Part shown: piece after piece, positions 51,991 to 60,407 of the stretch
Layout of the letters: every line of letters begins with the position of its first letter
Position numbering within the stretch: position 1 is the stretch's first letter
Source: an uncultured bacterium
GTDB taxonomy: Bacteria; Bacillota; Clostridia; Oscillospirales; Oscillospiraceae
DNA length: 64,000 nt
NCBI GenBank assembly: GCA_947643715.1
Contig: CANRXB010000001.1
Span: 52,397-116,396 of the forward strand
Reading direction: 5' to 3'
Notes under the pieces: model-generated
Seen by the model: only the letters and a program-made list of their open reading frames with translations
Databases searched by the model: none
Told to the model about the DNA's origin: nothing
Made by a program: the position numbers and the translations under genes

Positions 51991-52821
51991 TCAGCAGCAG
52001 CAGTTCTTGGTCTCCTGATAGCCCTCCGGGGGCGTGATGGTGTTGGGGGGGAAGAACTCCTCCGTGGGGAACTGCACCTGACGGAAGATGGCACAGGGGT
52101 CCTCGTCGCTGCCGCCGGTGCACTCCTTGCTGGGCATGCAGTAGTCGTAGGCAGGGATGAGGAGCTGGCTGTCCCGCTCCAGCCGGATGATGGAGAACTG
52201 GCCCAGGGTGACGTACACCCGCCGGCCTTCGCCTCCCATGTTCAACTCACCGGGGAAGCAGCCGGCGATGCCCGCGGGCACTTCGGCGCCCTCCCCGCAG
52301 GCGCACGCCGGCGGCTCGCAGGGATCGGACAGGCGCATGCTCAGGATGATGGGATCCACCGAATTGACCACAGCGATGGGCAGATTGGTGCTCATCAGGT
52401 CCTGTTCGTCCAGATCGTCCGCCCGGCTATTGGAAGAGAACACTTTTGCGGAGCCCTCACTGCCGAACAGGATGGCCCGCTTGTCGAACACCGCCAACCC
52501 GCAGATGGACACCGGACGGGCCGCGCCCACGAAAGCGTCGGCGGTCACCCGGTAGAAGTAGCGCACGTCTACGGTGAAAAAGCCCCGGTTGAAGCCCACG
52601 GGCTCCACGTCGATGTAAGCGTACAGCAGCTCGGCCTGCCCAGCCTTCAGGCTGATGGCCCGGTCGATGACGGCCTGGGAGCTGACGGTGGGATAGAGCC
52701 GCAGGTCTTCTACGCAGTCCTTATCGCGGCAACTGTCAAAGATCTTTCGGGTGTGGATGCACACGGCCTCGCGGATACCGGCAGTATCGCAGATGGGGCC
52801 CGGCTCGATGAATTCGGCCAT
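51991..52821 (-). CDS. Conserved Cys-rich protein of unknown function
   Basis: 276 aa from ATG 52821 with GGGAGGT upstream. It holds 14 cysteines, among them DSCRDKDCVEDLR near residue 30, PPACACGEG near 195 and a terminal NCCC. Between are beta-rich segments (AELLYAYIDVEPVGFNRGFF, YFYRVTADAFV, RAILFGSEGSAKVF). I know the pattern, KDCVEDLRLY to FGSEGSAKVF, from uncharacterised proteins of spore-forming Clostridia. A spore-coat or spore-surface role is a guess from distribution and cysteine content. It is a single gene. Confidence 0.65.
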   Translation of the reverse strand: MAEFIEPGPICDTAGIREAVCIHTRKIFDSCRDKDCVEDLRLYPTVSSQAVIDRAISLKAGQAELLYAYIDVEPVGFNRGFFTVDVRYFYRVTADAFVGAARPVSICGLAVFDKRAILFGSEGSAKVFSSNSRADDLDEQDLMSTNLPIAVVNSVDPIILSMRLSDPCEPPACACGEGAEVPAGIAGCFPGELNMGGEGRRVYVTLGQFSIIRLERDSQLLIPAYDYCMPSKECTGGSDEDPCAIFRQVQFPTEEFFPPNTITPPEGYQETKNCCC

Positions 52822-52973
52822 ATTGGTACCTCCCGATTATGGTTGATAAGAGGGGGAGCCGGTATTGCGTTCCCCTTCCACTCCCATTGTATGCCGGGGA
52901 CGAAAACGGGTGAAAACGCGCTGTCCCGAGGCGCGGACATCCGCCCGCCACGCTGTGCGCACATGAAAAAAAG

Positions 52974-53007
52974 CACGGCCCCGCACGAAGCGGGACCGTG
53001 TCTCTTT
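52974..53007. terminator. Bidirectional terminator after purA
   Basis: An 11-bp stem (52974-52984 with 52990-53000, one mismatch) flanked by AAAAAAA and TTTTTT. It lies 10 bp beyond the purA stop. Confidence 0.85.
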
Positions 53008-53017
53008 TTTCGTTCGT

Positions 53018-54301
53018 TCACCCACGCAGGGCGATCTCATGCCGTTTGGGACCTGTGGACACGATGGTGATGGGCACGCCGATGTGCCGCTCCAAAAACT
53101 CCACGTAGCCCTTGGCCTGGGCGGGCAGGGCGTCGTAGTCCGTGACGCCGCGCACATCGCATCCCCAGCCGGGCAGGGTCTCGAACACCGGCGTGGCCCG
53201 CATGAGCTTCGGCGTGGTGGGGAACCTATCCGTGACCTCCCCGTCGATCTCATACCCCACGCATACCTTGATCTCGTCCAGATATCCCAGCACGTCCAGG
53301 CAGGTGAGCGCCACCTGGGTGGCTCCCTGGACCATACAGCCATACTTGGTGGCCACTGTGTCGAACCAGCCCACCCGGCGGGGACGGCCTGTGGTCGCGC
53401 CAAACTCACCTTTGTCGCCGCCACGCCGGCGCAGCTCATCGCCGGCCTCTCCGGTGAGCTCGCTCACGAAAGGCTCGGAACTGGATCCGACGCTGGAGGA
53501 ATATGCCTTGGTGACGCAGATCACGTCCTGGATGGCAGTGGGCGGCACAGGCGCGCCCACACAGCCATAGCCCGCCAGGGTGTGGGACGACGTGGTCATG
53601 GGGAAGATGCCCAGGTCCGGGTCCTTCATGGAGCCTAGCTGCCCTTCCAGCAATACGGTCTTACCGTCTTTCAGCGCTTGGTGGAGGAAGCCCACCGCAT
53701 CGCCCACATAGGGGCGCAGCAGCTCCCGATACTCCAAAAGCTGATCGTACAGCGCCTTCACGTCCAAAGCCGGCTCGTGGTACAGGTGCTGGAACAGGAC
53801 GTTCTTCACCTCCACCGCCCGGCTCAGCCGATCCCACAGGCGTTGCTCGTCGAACAGATCGCACACCTGGATGCCGGTCTTGGCATATTTGTCGGAGTAG
53901 AAGGGGGCTATCCCGCTCTTGGTAGAGCCGAACGCCTTGCCGCCCAAACGTTTTTCCTCGTACCCATCCTGGAGGACATGGTAGGGCATGAGGAGCTGGG
54001 CCCGCTCGGACACGATGAGATCGGGCGCGGGCACTCCCTGGTCGGTGACGCTCTTGAGCTCTGCGACCAGCTTGGCCGCGTCCAGCGCCACTCCATTGCC
54101 GATGACGTTGGTGACGTGAGGATAGAAGATGCCCGACGGAAGGATGTGCAGAGCGAAACGCCCATAGTCGTTGATGATGGTGTGCCCCGCATTGGCTCCC
54201 CCCTGGAAGCGGACCACCACGTCGGACGTCTCGGCCAGCAGGTCGGTGATCTTCCCCTTGCCCTCGTCGCCCCAATTGGCTCCTACGATCGCTTTTACCA
54301 T
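53018..54301 (-). CDS. purA: Adenylosuccinate synthetase
   Basis: 427 aa. It joins IMP and aspartate with GTP to adenylosuccinate in AMP synthesis. N-terminal VGANWGDEGKGKITD is the GTP-binding loop with the catalytic Asp, then GGANAGHTI with the catalytic His, and TTGRPRRVGWFD and STGPKRHEIA further on. Full length. It is divergent from sdaAB and has a promoter at 54393-54421. Confidence 0.97.
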   Translation of the reverse strand: MVKAIVGANWGDEGKGKITDLLAETSDVVVRFQGGANAGHTIINDYGRFALHILPSGIFYPHVTNVIGNGVALDAAKLVAELKSVTDQGVPAPDLIVSERAQLLMPYHVLQDGYEEKRLGGKAFGSTKSGIAPFYSDKYAKTGIQVCDLFDEQRLWDRLSRAVEVKNVLFQHLYHEPALDVKALYDQLLEYRELLRPYVGDAVGFLHQALKDGKTVLLEGQLGSMKDPDLGIFPMTTSSHTLAGYGCVGAPVPPTAIQDVICVTKAYSSSVGSSSEPFVSELTGEAGDELRRRGGDKGEFGATTGRPRRVGWFDTVATKYGCMVQGATQVALTCLDVLGYLDEIKVCVGYEIDGEVTDRFPTTPKLMRATPVFETLPGWGCDVRGVTDYDALPAQAKGYVEFLERHIGVPITIVSTGPKRHEIALRG

Positions 54302-54392
54302 TTCAAAACACCTCCGCGCTCCGGGATTCGCAGCCGTTCCGGTCTGCCTTATCCGGTGCGCGCAGACCGGTCAGCGCCGGCCTGACACAGCC

Positions 54393-54421
54393 ATTATACT
54401 AGACGTCTTGCCAGTCCGCAA
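54393..54421 (-). promoter_or_regulatory. Promoter of purA
   Basis: On the minus strand, TTGCGG (54416-54421), 17 bp, consensus TATAAT (54393-54398), 91 bp before the ATG. Confidence 0.75.
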
Positions 54422-54452
54422 GTCCTTTTCGCGCTTTTTCTTGTGCAACACC

Positions 54453-54481
54453 TTGAATTTAGCGGTCCGACGGATTATAAT
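54453..54481 (+). promoter_or_regulatory. Promoter of sdaAB-sdaAA
   Basis: TTGAAT (54453-54458), 17 bp, consensus TATAAT (54476-54481). The -35 elements of this and the purA promoter are 31 bp apart, so the two could compete or share a regulator. Confidence 0.8.
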
Positions 54482-54509
54482 AGGCATAACGAACGAAAGG
54501 GGTCTGTCT

Positions 54510-55175
54510 ATGAACATCTTCGATATCATGGGCCCCGTCATGGTGGGCCCGTCCTCCTCCCACACGGCCGGGGCCGCACGGATGGGCCTCGTCGCCCGAA
54601 AGCTATTGGGGTTCCAGCCCGCCCGGGCGGACATCGCCCTCCATGGCTCCTTCGCCGCTACCGGCGCCGGCCATGGGACCGACCGGGCCATCGTGGCGGG
54701 CCTGCTGGGCATGGCCCCCGACGACCCGGACATCCCCCGCAGCCTCCAGCTCGCCCACGAGGCGGGCATGGAGGTGTCCATCCACACCGTGGACCTGCGC
54801 AACGCCCACCCCAACACCGCCGTGCTCACCCTGACCGGCTCCCTCGGGCGGACGGTGGTGGTCGATGCGTCCTCCCTGGGGGGCGGACGCATCCGCGTCA
54901 ACGCCATCGACGGCATGGCCGCCGCGTTCTCCGGGGACCTGCCGACGCTCATCATCCGCAATGAGGACAAGCCCGGCATCCTGTCCGAAGTGAGCTATTG
55001 CCTGGCCCGCCGGGGGCTGAACATCGCCGCCATGCAGCTCTACCGGGACCGCCGGGGCGGGCTGTCCGTCATGGTCATCGAGTGCGACCAGCCCGTGGGG
55101 CCCGAGGTGCTGGGGGACATCCAGCTCCTGGACGGCGTGGTGCGCTGTATCTATCTGGATCTGGAGGAGGTCTGA
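54510..55175 (+). CDS. sdaAB: L-serine dehydratase, iron-sulfur-dependent, beta subunit
   Basis: 221 aa from ATG 54510; GAAAGGGG lies upstream. The N-terminal part contains FDIMGPVMVGPSSSHTAGA, the substrate-binding signature. An ACT domain (about 148-221) follows: RNEDKPGILSEVSYCLARRG. With SdaAA it converts serine to pyruvate and ammonia using a 4Fe-4S cluster. SdaAA follows after 2 bases. Confidence 0.95.
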   Translation: MNIFDIMGPVMVGPSSSHTAGAARMGLVARKLLGFQPARADIALHGSFAATGAGHGTDRAIVAGLLGMAPDDPDIPRSLQLAHEAGMEVSIHTVDLRNAHPNTAVLTLTGSLGRTVVVDASSLGGGRIRVNAIDGMAAAFSGDLPTLIIRNEDKPGILSEVSYCLARRGLNIAAMQLYRDRRGGLSVMVIECDQPVGPEVLGDIQLLDGVVRCIYLDLEEV

Positions 55176-55177
55176 GC

Positions 55178-56023
55178 ATGTTCGGTTCTGTTGGATCGCT
55201 GCTGTCCGCCGCTGGGGACAGCCCCTTGTGGCAGGCCGTCCTGGACGATGACTGCCGGGACCGGGGCGTGTCCCCCCAGGCCAGCATGGCCAAGATGGGC
55301 AAGCTCTGGCAGGTGATGAAACGGTCCGTGATGGACTATGATCCCACCCGGCGCTCTCCCTGCGGCCTGTCCGGCGGGCAGGGCGCGCAGATGGCTACCC
55401 TGGACCACTCCATCTGCGGCCCCTTCATCCAGGAGGTCATCGGCGTGGCCCTGAAGATGGGAGAGCACAACGCCTGCATGGGCCGCATCGTGGCCGCGCC
55501 CACCGCCGGGGCCTGCGGCGTCATGCCCGCCGTGCTCATCCCGCTCCAGCGCAAGGACAGGCTGAGCGACGAGCGTCTGGTGGAATGCCTGTATGTGGCC
55601 GCAGGGTTCGGGCAGGTCATCGCCTCCCGCGCCTCCATCTCCGGCGCAGAGGGCGGCTGTCAGGCCGAGGTGGGCTCCGCTTCCGGTATGGCCGCCGCCG
55701 CGCTGGTCCACGCCCGGGGCGGCTCTGGGGCGCAGTCGGCCGCCGCCTGCGCCATGGCCCTGCAGAACGTGTTGGGTCTGGTGTGCGACCCGGTGGCCGG
55801 GCTGGTGGAGGTCCCCTGCGTGAAGCGGAACGTCATGGGCGCGATGAACGCTCTGGCCTGCGCCGACATGGCCCTGGCCGGATTGGACGGCGGCATCCCC
55901 TGCGACGAGGTCATCGACGCCATGGGCGCGGTGGGCCGGTCCCTGCCCACCTCCCTGCGGGAGACCGGCGAGGGCGGCTTGGCCGCCACCCCGACCGGCC
56001 GGAAGATCGCCGAAGGGCGCTGA
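55178..56023 (+). CDS. sdaAA: L-serine dehydratase, iron-sulfur-dependent, alpha subunit
   Basis: 281 aa from ATG 55178, with GGAGGAGG upstream inside the end of sdaAB. AAPTAGACGVMPAVL, SGAEGGCQAEVGSASGMAAA and CDPVAGLVEVPCVKRN contain the conserved cysteines for the catalytic 4Fe-4S cluster. Translation is probably coupled to sdaAB. The pair is typical of anaerobic Firmicutes; glyA at 62.4 kb can supply serine. Confidence 0.95.
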   Translation: MFGSVGSLLSAAGDSPLWQAVLDDDCRDRGVSPQASMAKMGKLWQVMKRSVMDYDPTRRSPCGLSGGQGAQMATLDHSICGPFIQEVIGVALKMGEHNACMGRIVAAPTAGACGVMPAVLIPLQRKDRLSDERLVECLYVAAGFGQVIASRASISGAEGGCQAEVGSASGMAAAALVHARGGSGAQSAAACAMALQNVLGLVCDPVAGLVEVPCVKRNVMGAMNALACADMALAGLDGGIPCDEVIDAMGAVGRSLPTSLRETGEGGLAATPTGRKIAEGR

Positions 56024-56062
56024 CAGGGGCGGGCGGATGGGACGCGCGGTCCGTCCATAGAA

Positions 56063-56100
56063 GGAGCGGACCCGCCGCCGGTCGGCAGCAGGTCCGCTCC
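56063..56100. terminator. Hairpin after sdaAA
   Basis: A 10-bp stem GGAGCGGACC (56063-56072) with GGTCCGCTCC (56091-56100); the loop is 18 nt and there is no T-tract. A weak terminator is possible. Confidence 0.45.
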
Positions 56101-56138
56101 GGGCATGGTGGCTCAGCCCGATGTAGTCCGGGGCAGGG

Positions 56139-56351
56139 TCACAGCCTTTTCAGGTCCTGCATCACTCCGTTGATCATCATGCCCGGCACCCAACTGGACA
56201 TGAAGTCGCAGAGCTGTTCCAGCGTCACCGTGCGGGCCGCTCCCTTCACCGGGTGTTTGGCCAGCATGGGGATGCGTTTTTGGAACACCGTCCGGCTCCT
56301 CGGGTCGTCCCACAGCTCACCCAGCGTGATCTGGTTCCCACGTAAGTCCAT
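56139..56351 (-). CDS. Small protein of unknown function (70 aa)
   Basis: 70 aa from ATG 56351. GGAGGTGATAGATC directly upstream is a near-ideal ribosome site and is the best evidence that the gene is real. The sequence QITLGELWDDPRSRTVFQK, then MLAKHPVKG and VTLEQLCDFMSSWVPGMM, looks like the short helical LGELLADP...TLxxL module seen as an accessory domain in clostridial glycosidases. Here it is a stand-alone unit. No function is assigned. Confidence 0.65.
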   Translation of the reverse strand: MDLRGNQITLGELWDDPRSRTVFQKRIPMLAKHPVKGAARTVTLEQLCDFMSSWVPGMMINGVMQDLKRL

Positions 56352-56417
56352 GATCTATCACCTCCAGGACCATACTATGCGCCAAGGGCGCGGTCAGACA
56401 TAGAAAGGAGCGCACCG

Positions 56418-57314
56418 ATGCCAAAACGCGAACGCAAGAAGCCTGCCGGGCATGAGTGGCGGCACATCGAGAACAAAAAACTGATATATACCGTTTATTT
56501 CGTCCTGCGGCTGTCCGTGGTCCTCATGCTGGTGGCCCAATTCTTCAACCAGAACTATGAGAACGTGCTCTTGTGCGTGCTCACCCTGGTGCTGTTCATG
56601 CTGCCCTCCGCCTTCGAACGGCGGCTGCACATCGACCTGCCGGACACTTTGGAGGTCATCATCCTCCTGTTCATATACGCCGCTGAGATCCTGGGCGAGA
56701 TACAGTCCTACTATACCACGTTCCATTACTGGGACACCATGCTCCATACCATGAACGGCTTCCTGTGCGCCGCCATCGGCTTCGCCCTGGTGGACATCCT
56801 CAACCGGGAGGAGAAAGTGTCCCTCCACCTGTCCCCGTTCTTCATGGCGGTCACCGCCTTCTGCTTCTCCATGACCATCGGCGTGCTTTGGGAGTTCTTC
56901 GAGTTCTCCATGGACCAGTTCCTGCTGTTCGACATGCAGAAGGACACCGTGCTCCAAACCATCTCCACCGTCAACCTCGATCCGTCCCACGGCACCACCG
57001 CGGTCATCGTCGAGGGCATCCAGGACGTGATCCTGGTGCTGGAGGACGGCACCCAGATGCCCTTGGGGCTGGGCGGCTACCTGGACGTGGGCATCGTGGA
57101 CACCATGAAGGACCTGTTCGTCAACTTCATCGGCGCGGTGGTGTTCTCCGCCATCGGTTACTTCTATGTGAAGGGCCGGGGTAAGGGAAGCTTCGCCACC
57201 CGGTTCATCCCGCGCTTCCAACGCCGCCCCGCCAGCCAGCAGGCCGCGGCCCCCGATCCCGGCACGCCCGCCCAGGAGGCTCAGGAGCCCGCCTTGAGAG
57301 AAAAGTCTGAATAA
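56418..57314 (+). CDS. Polytopic membrane protein, YjdF/DUF2238-like
   Basis: 298 aa, AAAGGAG upstream. Six or so hydrophobic helices occur between residues 22 and 250. YYTTFHYWDTMLHTMNGFL and TIGVLWEFFEFSMDQFLL resemble the YjdF/DUF2238 family (WDxxLH...WExxE), whose role is unknown. The acidic and aromatic residues in the membrane could bind a cation. The C-terminal 45 residues are a disordered Pro/Ala/Gln tail. It stands alone before a DUF1540 gene. Confidence 0.7.
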   Translation: MPKRERKKPAGHEWRHIENKKLIYTVYFVLRLSVVLMLVAQFFNQNYENVLLCVLTLVLFMLPSAFERRLHIDLPDTLEVIILLFIYAAEILGEIQSYYTTFHYWDTMLHTMNGFLCAAIGFALVDILNREEKVSLHLSPFFMAVTAFCFSMTIGVLWEFFEFSMDQFLLFDMQKDTVLQTISTVNLDPSHGTTAVIVEGIQDVILVLEDGTQMPLGLGGYLDVGIVDTMKDLFVNFIGAVVFSAIGYFYVKGRGKGSFATRFIPRFQRRPASQQAAAPDPGTPAQEAQEPALREKSE

Positions 57315-57381
57315 GGCCCGCAGCGCCGGGGCATACTCCCTTTCGTATTCGAGATCAACAGGATACAAGGAGGTAACGACC

Positions 57382-57567
57382 ATGTTCAACCAGACCAATC
57401 CCAGCATCAAGTGTACCGTGAACAGCTGCTCCTATCACAAGGACCAGCACTGCACCCTCAACGAGATCCAGGTGGGCTGCTGCCAGAACAGCGTGTGCGC
57501 CTGCAAGGAGACCGAGTGCGCCTCCTTCAAACTGGGCGACCACGGCACCGAGTGCGGCTGCAAGTAA
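57382..57567 (+). CDS. DUF1540 Cys-rich small protein
   Basis: 61 aa, AAGGAGG upstream. Nine cysteines are arranged as in DUF1540: IKCTVNSCSYHKDQHCTLNE and CACKETECASF, ending ECGCK. It probably binds metal; some relatives are abundant in spores. It is followed by a strong terminator. Confidence 0.9.
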   Translation: MFNQTNPSIKCTVNSCSYHKDQHCTLNEIQVGCCQNSVCACKETECASFKLGDHGTECGCK

Positions 57568-57582
57568 ACCAGACCGATCCGG

Positions 57583-57617
57583 AAAGACGGGAAGGGCACC
57601 TGCCCTTCCCGTCTTTT
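57583..57617 (+). terminator. Terminator after the DUF1540 gene
   Basis: A perfect 16-bp stem (57583-57598 with 57601-57616) with a 2-nt loop and a TTTT tail. Confidence 0.9.
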
Positions 57618-57699
57618 GATGAAAACGGCATAAAACGGCCCAGGAGCCGGTCCGGCTTTGTTCGAGTGGAGGAATTTACAAGATCCGCAGCTTTTTACA

Positions 57700-57728
57700 T
57701 TGACAAATCCCCGCCAAAGCTTTATGAT
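57700..57728 (+). promoter_or_regulatory. Promoter of the T-box/ilv operon
   Basis: Consensus TTGACA (57700-57705), 17 bp, TATGAT (57723-57728). Transcription would start at about 57735, at the T-box. Confidence 0.85.
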
Positions 57729-57734
57729 AACTTC

Positions 57735-57985
57735 GATACGTGAAAATATGCGACGATCAGGCGAGTAGTCCCTCGCGCAAGCTCAGAGAGAAGGCGGCCG
57801 GTGCGAGCCTTCGTGAGCGAGACGGATGAACGTCCCCTGTGAGCAGCCCGGCTGAACCAAGCTCAGTAGGCCGGGACGGCCGCCCGCCGTTATCGGGCGT
57901 CGAGTGTCCCCTGACGGGGAAATCTAGGTGGTACCGCGGAGCGTGGCTTCGTCCTATATTCGGACGGGCCATGCTCTTTCCATAT
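57735..57985 (+). ncRNA. T-box leader of the ilvBNC operon
   Basis: The leader contains the AGTAG and AGAGAGAAG parts of stem I, the GACGGCC...CCGTTATCGGG stem III region, and the T-box sequence AGGTGGTACCGCGG (57926-57939). A terminator-like stem GAGCGTGGC...GCCATGCTC with a short T-run follows, just before the ilvB ribosome site. Uncharged tRNA binding would favour antitermination and ilv expression. A branched-chain tRNA is inferred from the genes controlled; I could not fix the specifier codon. Confidence 0.9.
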
Positions 57986-58005
57986 CCCAAAGGAGGTCTC
58001 CCGAT

Positions 58006-59715
58006 ATGTTGATGCGAGGATCCCAGATTGTGATGGAATGCCTGCTGGAGCAAGGTGTCGATACCGTGTTCGGCTACCCCGGCGGCACCATCCTGAACAT
58101 CTACGATGAGCTCGAGCTCCACGGCTACGGCCAGAAGATCCATCATTACCTCACCGCCCATGAGCAGGGCGCGTCCCACGCGGCCGACGGCTACGCCCGG
58201 TCCACCGGCAAGGTGGGGGTGTGCTTCGCCACCTCCGGCCCCGGGGCCACCAACCTGGTCACCGGGATCGCCACCGCGTATTACGATTCCTCCCCCGTGG
58301 TGTGCATCACCGTGAACGTGGCCGACAGCCTCATGGGGAAGGACACCTTCCAGGAGGTGGACATCACCGGCATCACCATGCCCATCACCAAATGCAATTT
58401 TTTGGTGAAGGACGTGAACGAACTGGCCGACGTGATCCGCGAGGCGTTCGCCATCGCCCGCTCCGGTCGCCCCGGCCCGGTGCTGGTGGACATCACCAAG
58501 AACGTCACGGCGGCGGAAGGGGACTACGAGTACCTCCCTGTGTCCGAACACCCCAGCCACGGGCGGCTGGCCACCCTGCTGCGCCGCTCCAACCGGGAGA
58601 TCAAAATCCCCGAGCCCGACCAGGGGGACATCGAGAAGCTGCTGGATCTGATCGCCCAGTCCCAGCGGCCCATGGTCCTGGTAGGCGGCGGCGTGATCCG
58701 CTCCAAAGGGGCCGTGCCGGAGTTCCGCAGGTTCATCGAGGCCCTGGACGCCCCGGTGGGTTCCACCATCATGGGCGGCGGCGCCTGCCCGGGCGATCAC
58801 CCGCTGTTCACGGGCATGGTGGGGATGCACGGCTCCCACGCCTCCAACATGGCCACCGCCGAATGCGACCTGCTCATCGCCATCGGCTGCCGTTTCTCCG
58901 ACCGCGTGGCCACCGACCCCGCCTCCTTCGCCCGGAACGCCAAGATCGTCCACATCGACATCGACCGGGCGGAGATCGACAAGAACGTCGCCACCTACCA
59001 CCATATCATCGGCGACGCCCGGCGGGTGCTGGAGCTGCTCAACGCCGGGCTGGCCCAGCACGACTACACCGCCTGGAAGGCCCAGGTGTTCGCCCGGAAG
59101 GAGCTGCCCTTGAAGAAGGACGGCATCCTCCACGCTCACGAGATCCTGGAGACCATCTCCGAGCTCACCGGCGGCGACGCCATCATCGCCACCGACGTGG
59201 GCCAGCACCAGATGTGGTCCTGCCAGTATTATCACTTCTCCCGCCCCGGCCAGCTCCTCACCAGCGGCGGCTTCGGGACCATGGGCTTCGGCCTGGGCGC
59301 CGCCATGGGCGCCAAGGTGGGCAATCCGGACAAGGTGGTGGTCCACTGCACCGGAGACGGCTGCTTCCGCATGAACTGCAACGAGCTGGCCACGGTGGAG
59401 CACTACGGCATCCCCGTCATCACCGTCATCTTCGACAACCGGACGCTGGGCATGGTCCGGCAGTGGCAGAACCTCATCTACGGGAAGCGGTTCTCCCAGA
59501 CCACCCTGGACCGGGGCCCGGACTTCGTGAAGCTGGCCGAGGCATACGGGCTCAAGGGCTTCCGGGCCAAGGATCAGGCGGAGTTCGAGGACGCGTTCCG
59601 CCAGGCGCTCCAGGCGGGCTGCGGCTGCGTCATCGACTGCGCCATCGACATCGACGCCATGGTCCACCCCATGGTCAGCGGCGGCACCCCTGTCACCGAT
59701 TTCCTGCTGCACTGA
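58006..59715 (+). CDS. ilvB: Acetolactate synthase, large subunit
   Basis: 569 aa from ATG 58006 with AAAGGAGG upstream. It makes acetolactate and acetohydroxybutyrate with thiamine diphosphate. Catalytic Glu is in TAHEQGASHAADGYAR, and FAD/quaternary motifs include GKDTFQEVDI. The ThDP motif runs from GDGCFRMNCNELATVE to VIFDNRTLGMVRQWQ. The usual catalytic order of domains is intact. It is the first gene after the T-box and is followed 14 bp later by ilvN. Confidence 0.96.
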   Translation: MLMRGSQIVMECLLEQGVDTVFGYPGGTILNIYDELELHGYGQKIHHYLTAHEQGASHAADGYARSTGKVGVCFATSGPGATNLVTGIATAYYDSSPVVCITVNVADSLMGKDTFQEVDITGITMPITKCNFLVKDVNELADVIREAFAIARSGRPGPVLVDITKNVTAAEGDYEYLPVSEHPSHGRLATLLRRSNREIKIPEPDQGDIEKLLDLIAQSQRPMVLVGGGVIRSKGAVPEFRRFIEALDAPVGSTIMGGGACPGDHPLFTGMVGMHGSHASNMATAECDLLIAIGCRFSDRVATDPASFARNAKIVHIDIDRAEIDKNVATYHHIIGDARRVLELLNAGLAQHDYTAWKAQVFARKELPLKKDGILHAHEILETISELTGGDAIIATDVGQHQMWSCQYYHFSRPGQLLTSGGFGTMGFGLGAAMGAKVGNPDKVVVHCTGDGCFRMNCNELATVEHYGIPVITVIFDNRTLGMVRQWQNLIYGKRFSQTTLDRGPDFVKLAEAYGLKGFRAKDQAEFEDAFRQALQAGCGCVIDCAIDIDAMVHPMVSGGTPVTDFLLH

Positions 59716-59729
59716 AGAGGAGGAGCTCC

Positions 59730-60293
59730 ATGAATACTGCCAACTATAAGCGCCACACCCTGTCGGTGCTGGTGGAGAACACCGCCGGCGTGCTCAGCCA
59801 GGTGTCCCGCCTGTTCTCCCGGAAGGGCTACAACATCGAGTCCTTGGCGGTGGGCACCACCGACGACCCCGTGGTGTCCCGCATCACCATCGAGGTGCTG
59901 TGCGGCGATCAGCAGATCGGCCAGATCATCAACCAGCTGCGCAAGCAGTTCTCCGTATACTCCGTCCGGCTGCTGCCGCCGGAGCAGTCCATCCGCCGGG
60001 AGCTGGTGCTCATCAAGGTGAAGGCGGAGAGCCGCGAGGTACGCAACGAGGTCATCCAGATCGCCAACATCTTCCGCGCCTCCATCATCGACGTGTCCAC
60101 TCAGAGCCTCACCCTGGCCATCATCGGCCAGGAGTCCAAGGACGGCGCGCTGGAAAAGCTGCTGGCCGAGTTCGGCATCCTGGAGCTGGTGCGTACCGGC
60201 ATGGTGGCTCTGGAGCGGGGCGAGGCGACGATCCGCGACAACTCCGGCAACAAGGTCCGGGACGAGTTCGACCTGGGCAAAAACATCCTGTGA
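59730..60293 (+). CDS. ilvN: Acetolactate synthase, small regulatory subunit
   Basis: 187 aa from ATG 59730 with GAGGAGGAG upstream. An N-terminal ACT domain (HTLSVLVENTAGVLSQVSRL, then NIESLAVGTTDDP) binds valine for feedback inhibition. The C-terminal domain activates IlvB. Full length for the type with two domains. Confidence 0.95.
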   Translation: MNTANYKRHTLSVLVENTAGVLSQVSRLFSRKGYNIESLAVGTTDDPVVSRITIEVLCGDQQIGQIINQLRKQFSVYSVRLLPPEQSIRRELVLIKVKAESREVRNEVIQIANIFRASIIDVSTQSLTLAIIGQESKDGALEKLLAEFGILELVRTGMVALERGEATIRDNSGNKVRDEFDLGKNIL

Positions 60294-60317
60294 TCGTATC
60301 ACGGTTATCATTCTTTT

Positions 60318-60337
60318 CCACAGCGCTGTGGTATGAT
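60318..60337 (+). promoter_or_regulatory. 14-bp palindrome before a -10-like site, upstream of ilvC
   Basis: CCACAGCGCTGTGG (60318-60331) is a perfect palindrome touching TATGAT (60332-60337) in the 114-bp ilvN-ilvC gap. It could be an operator for separate ilvC expression. There is no clear -35. Confidence 0.4.
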
Positions 60338-60407
60338 GCGGGAAAAGCGACCGCGTACCCGCTTCGACCCACACGATATCCAAATATTCTAATGAGGAGT
60401 GTTTATC

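Noticed and set aside
57757..59712. A long minus-strand frame opposite ilvB
   Set aside because: Antisense shadow of ilvB and its T-box leader; the composition (Gly, His, Val, Asp) is that of reversed ThDP-enzyme codons.
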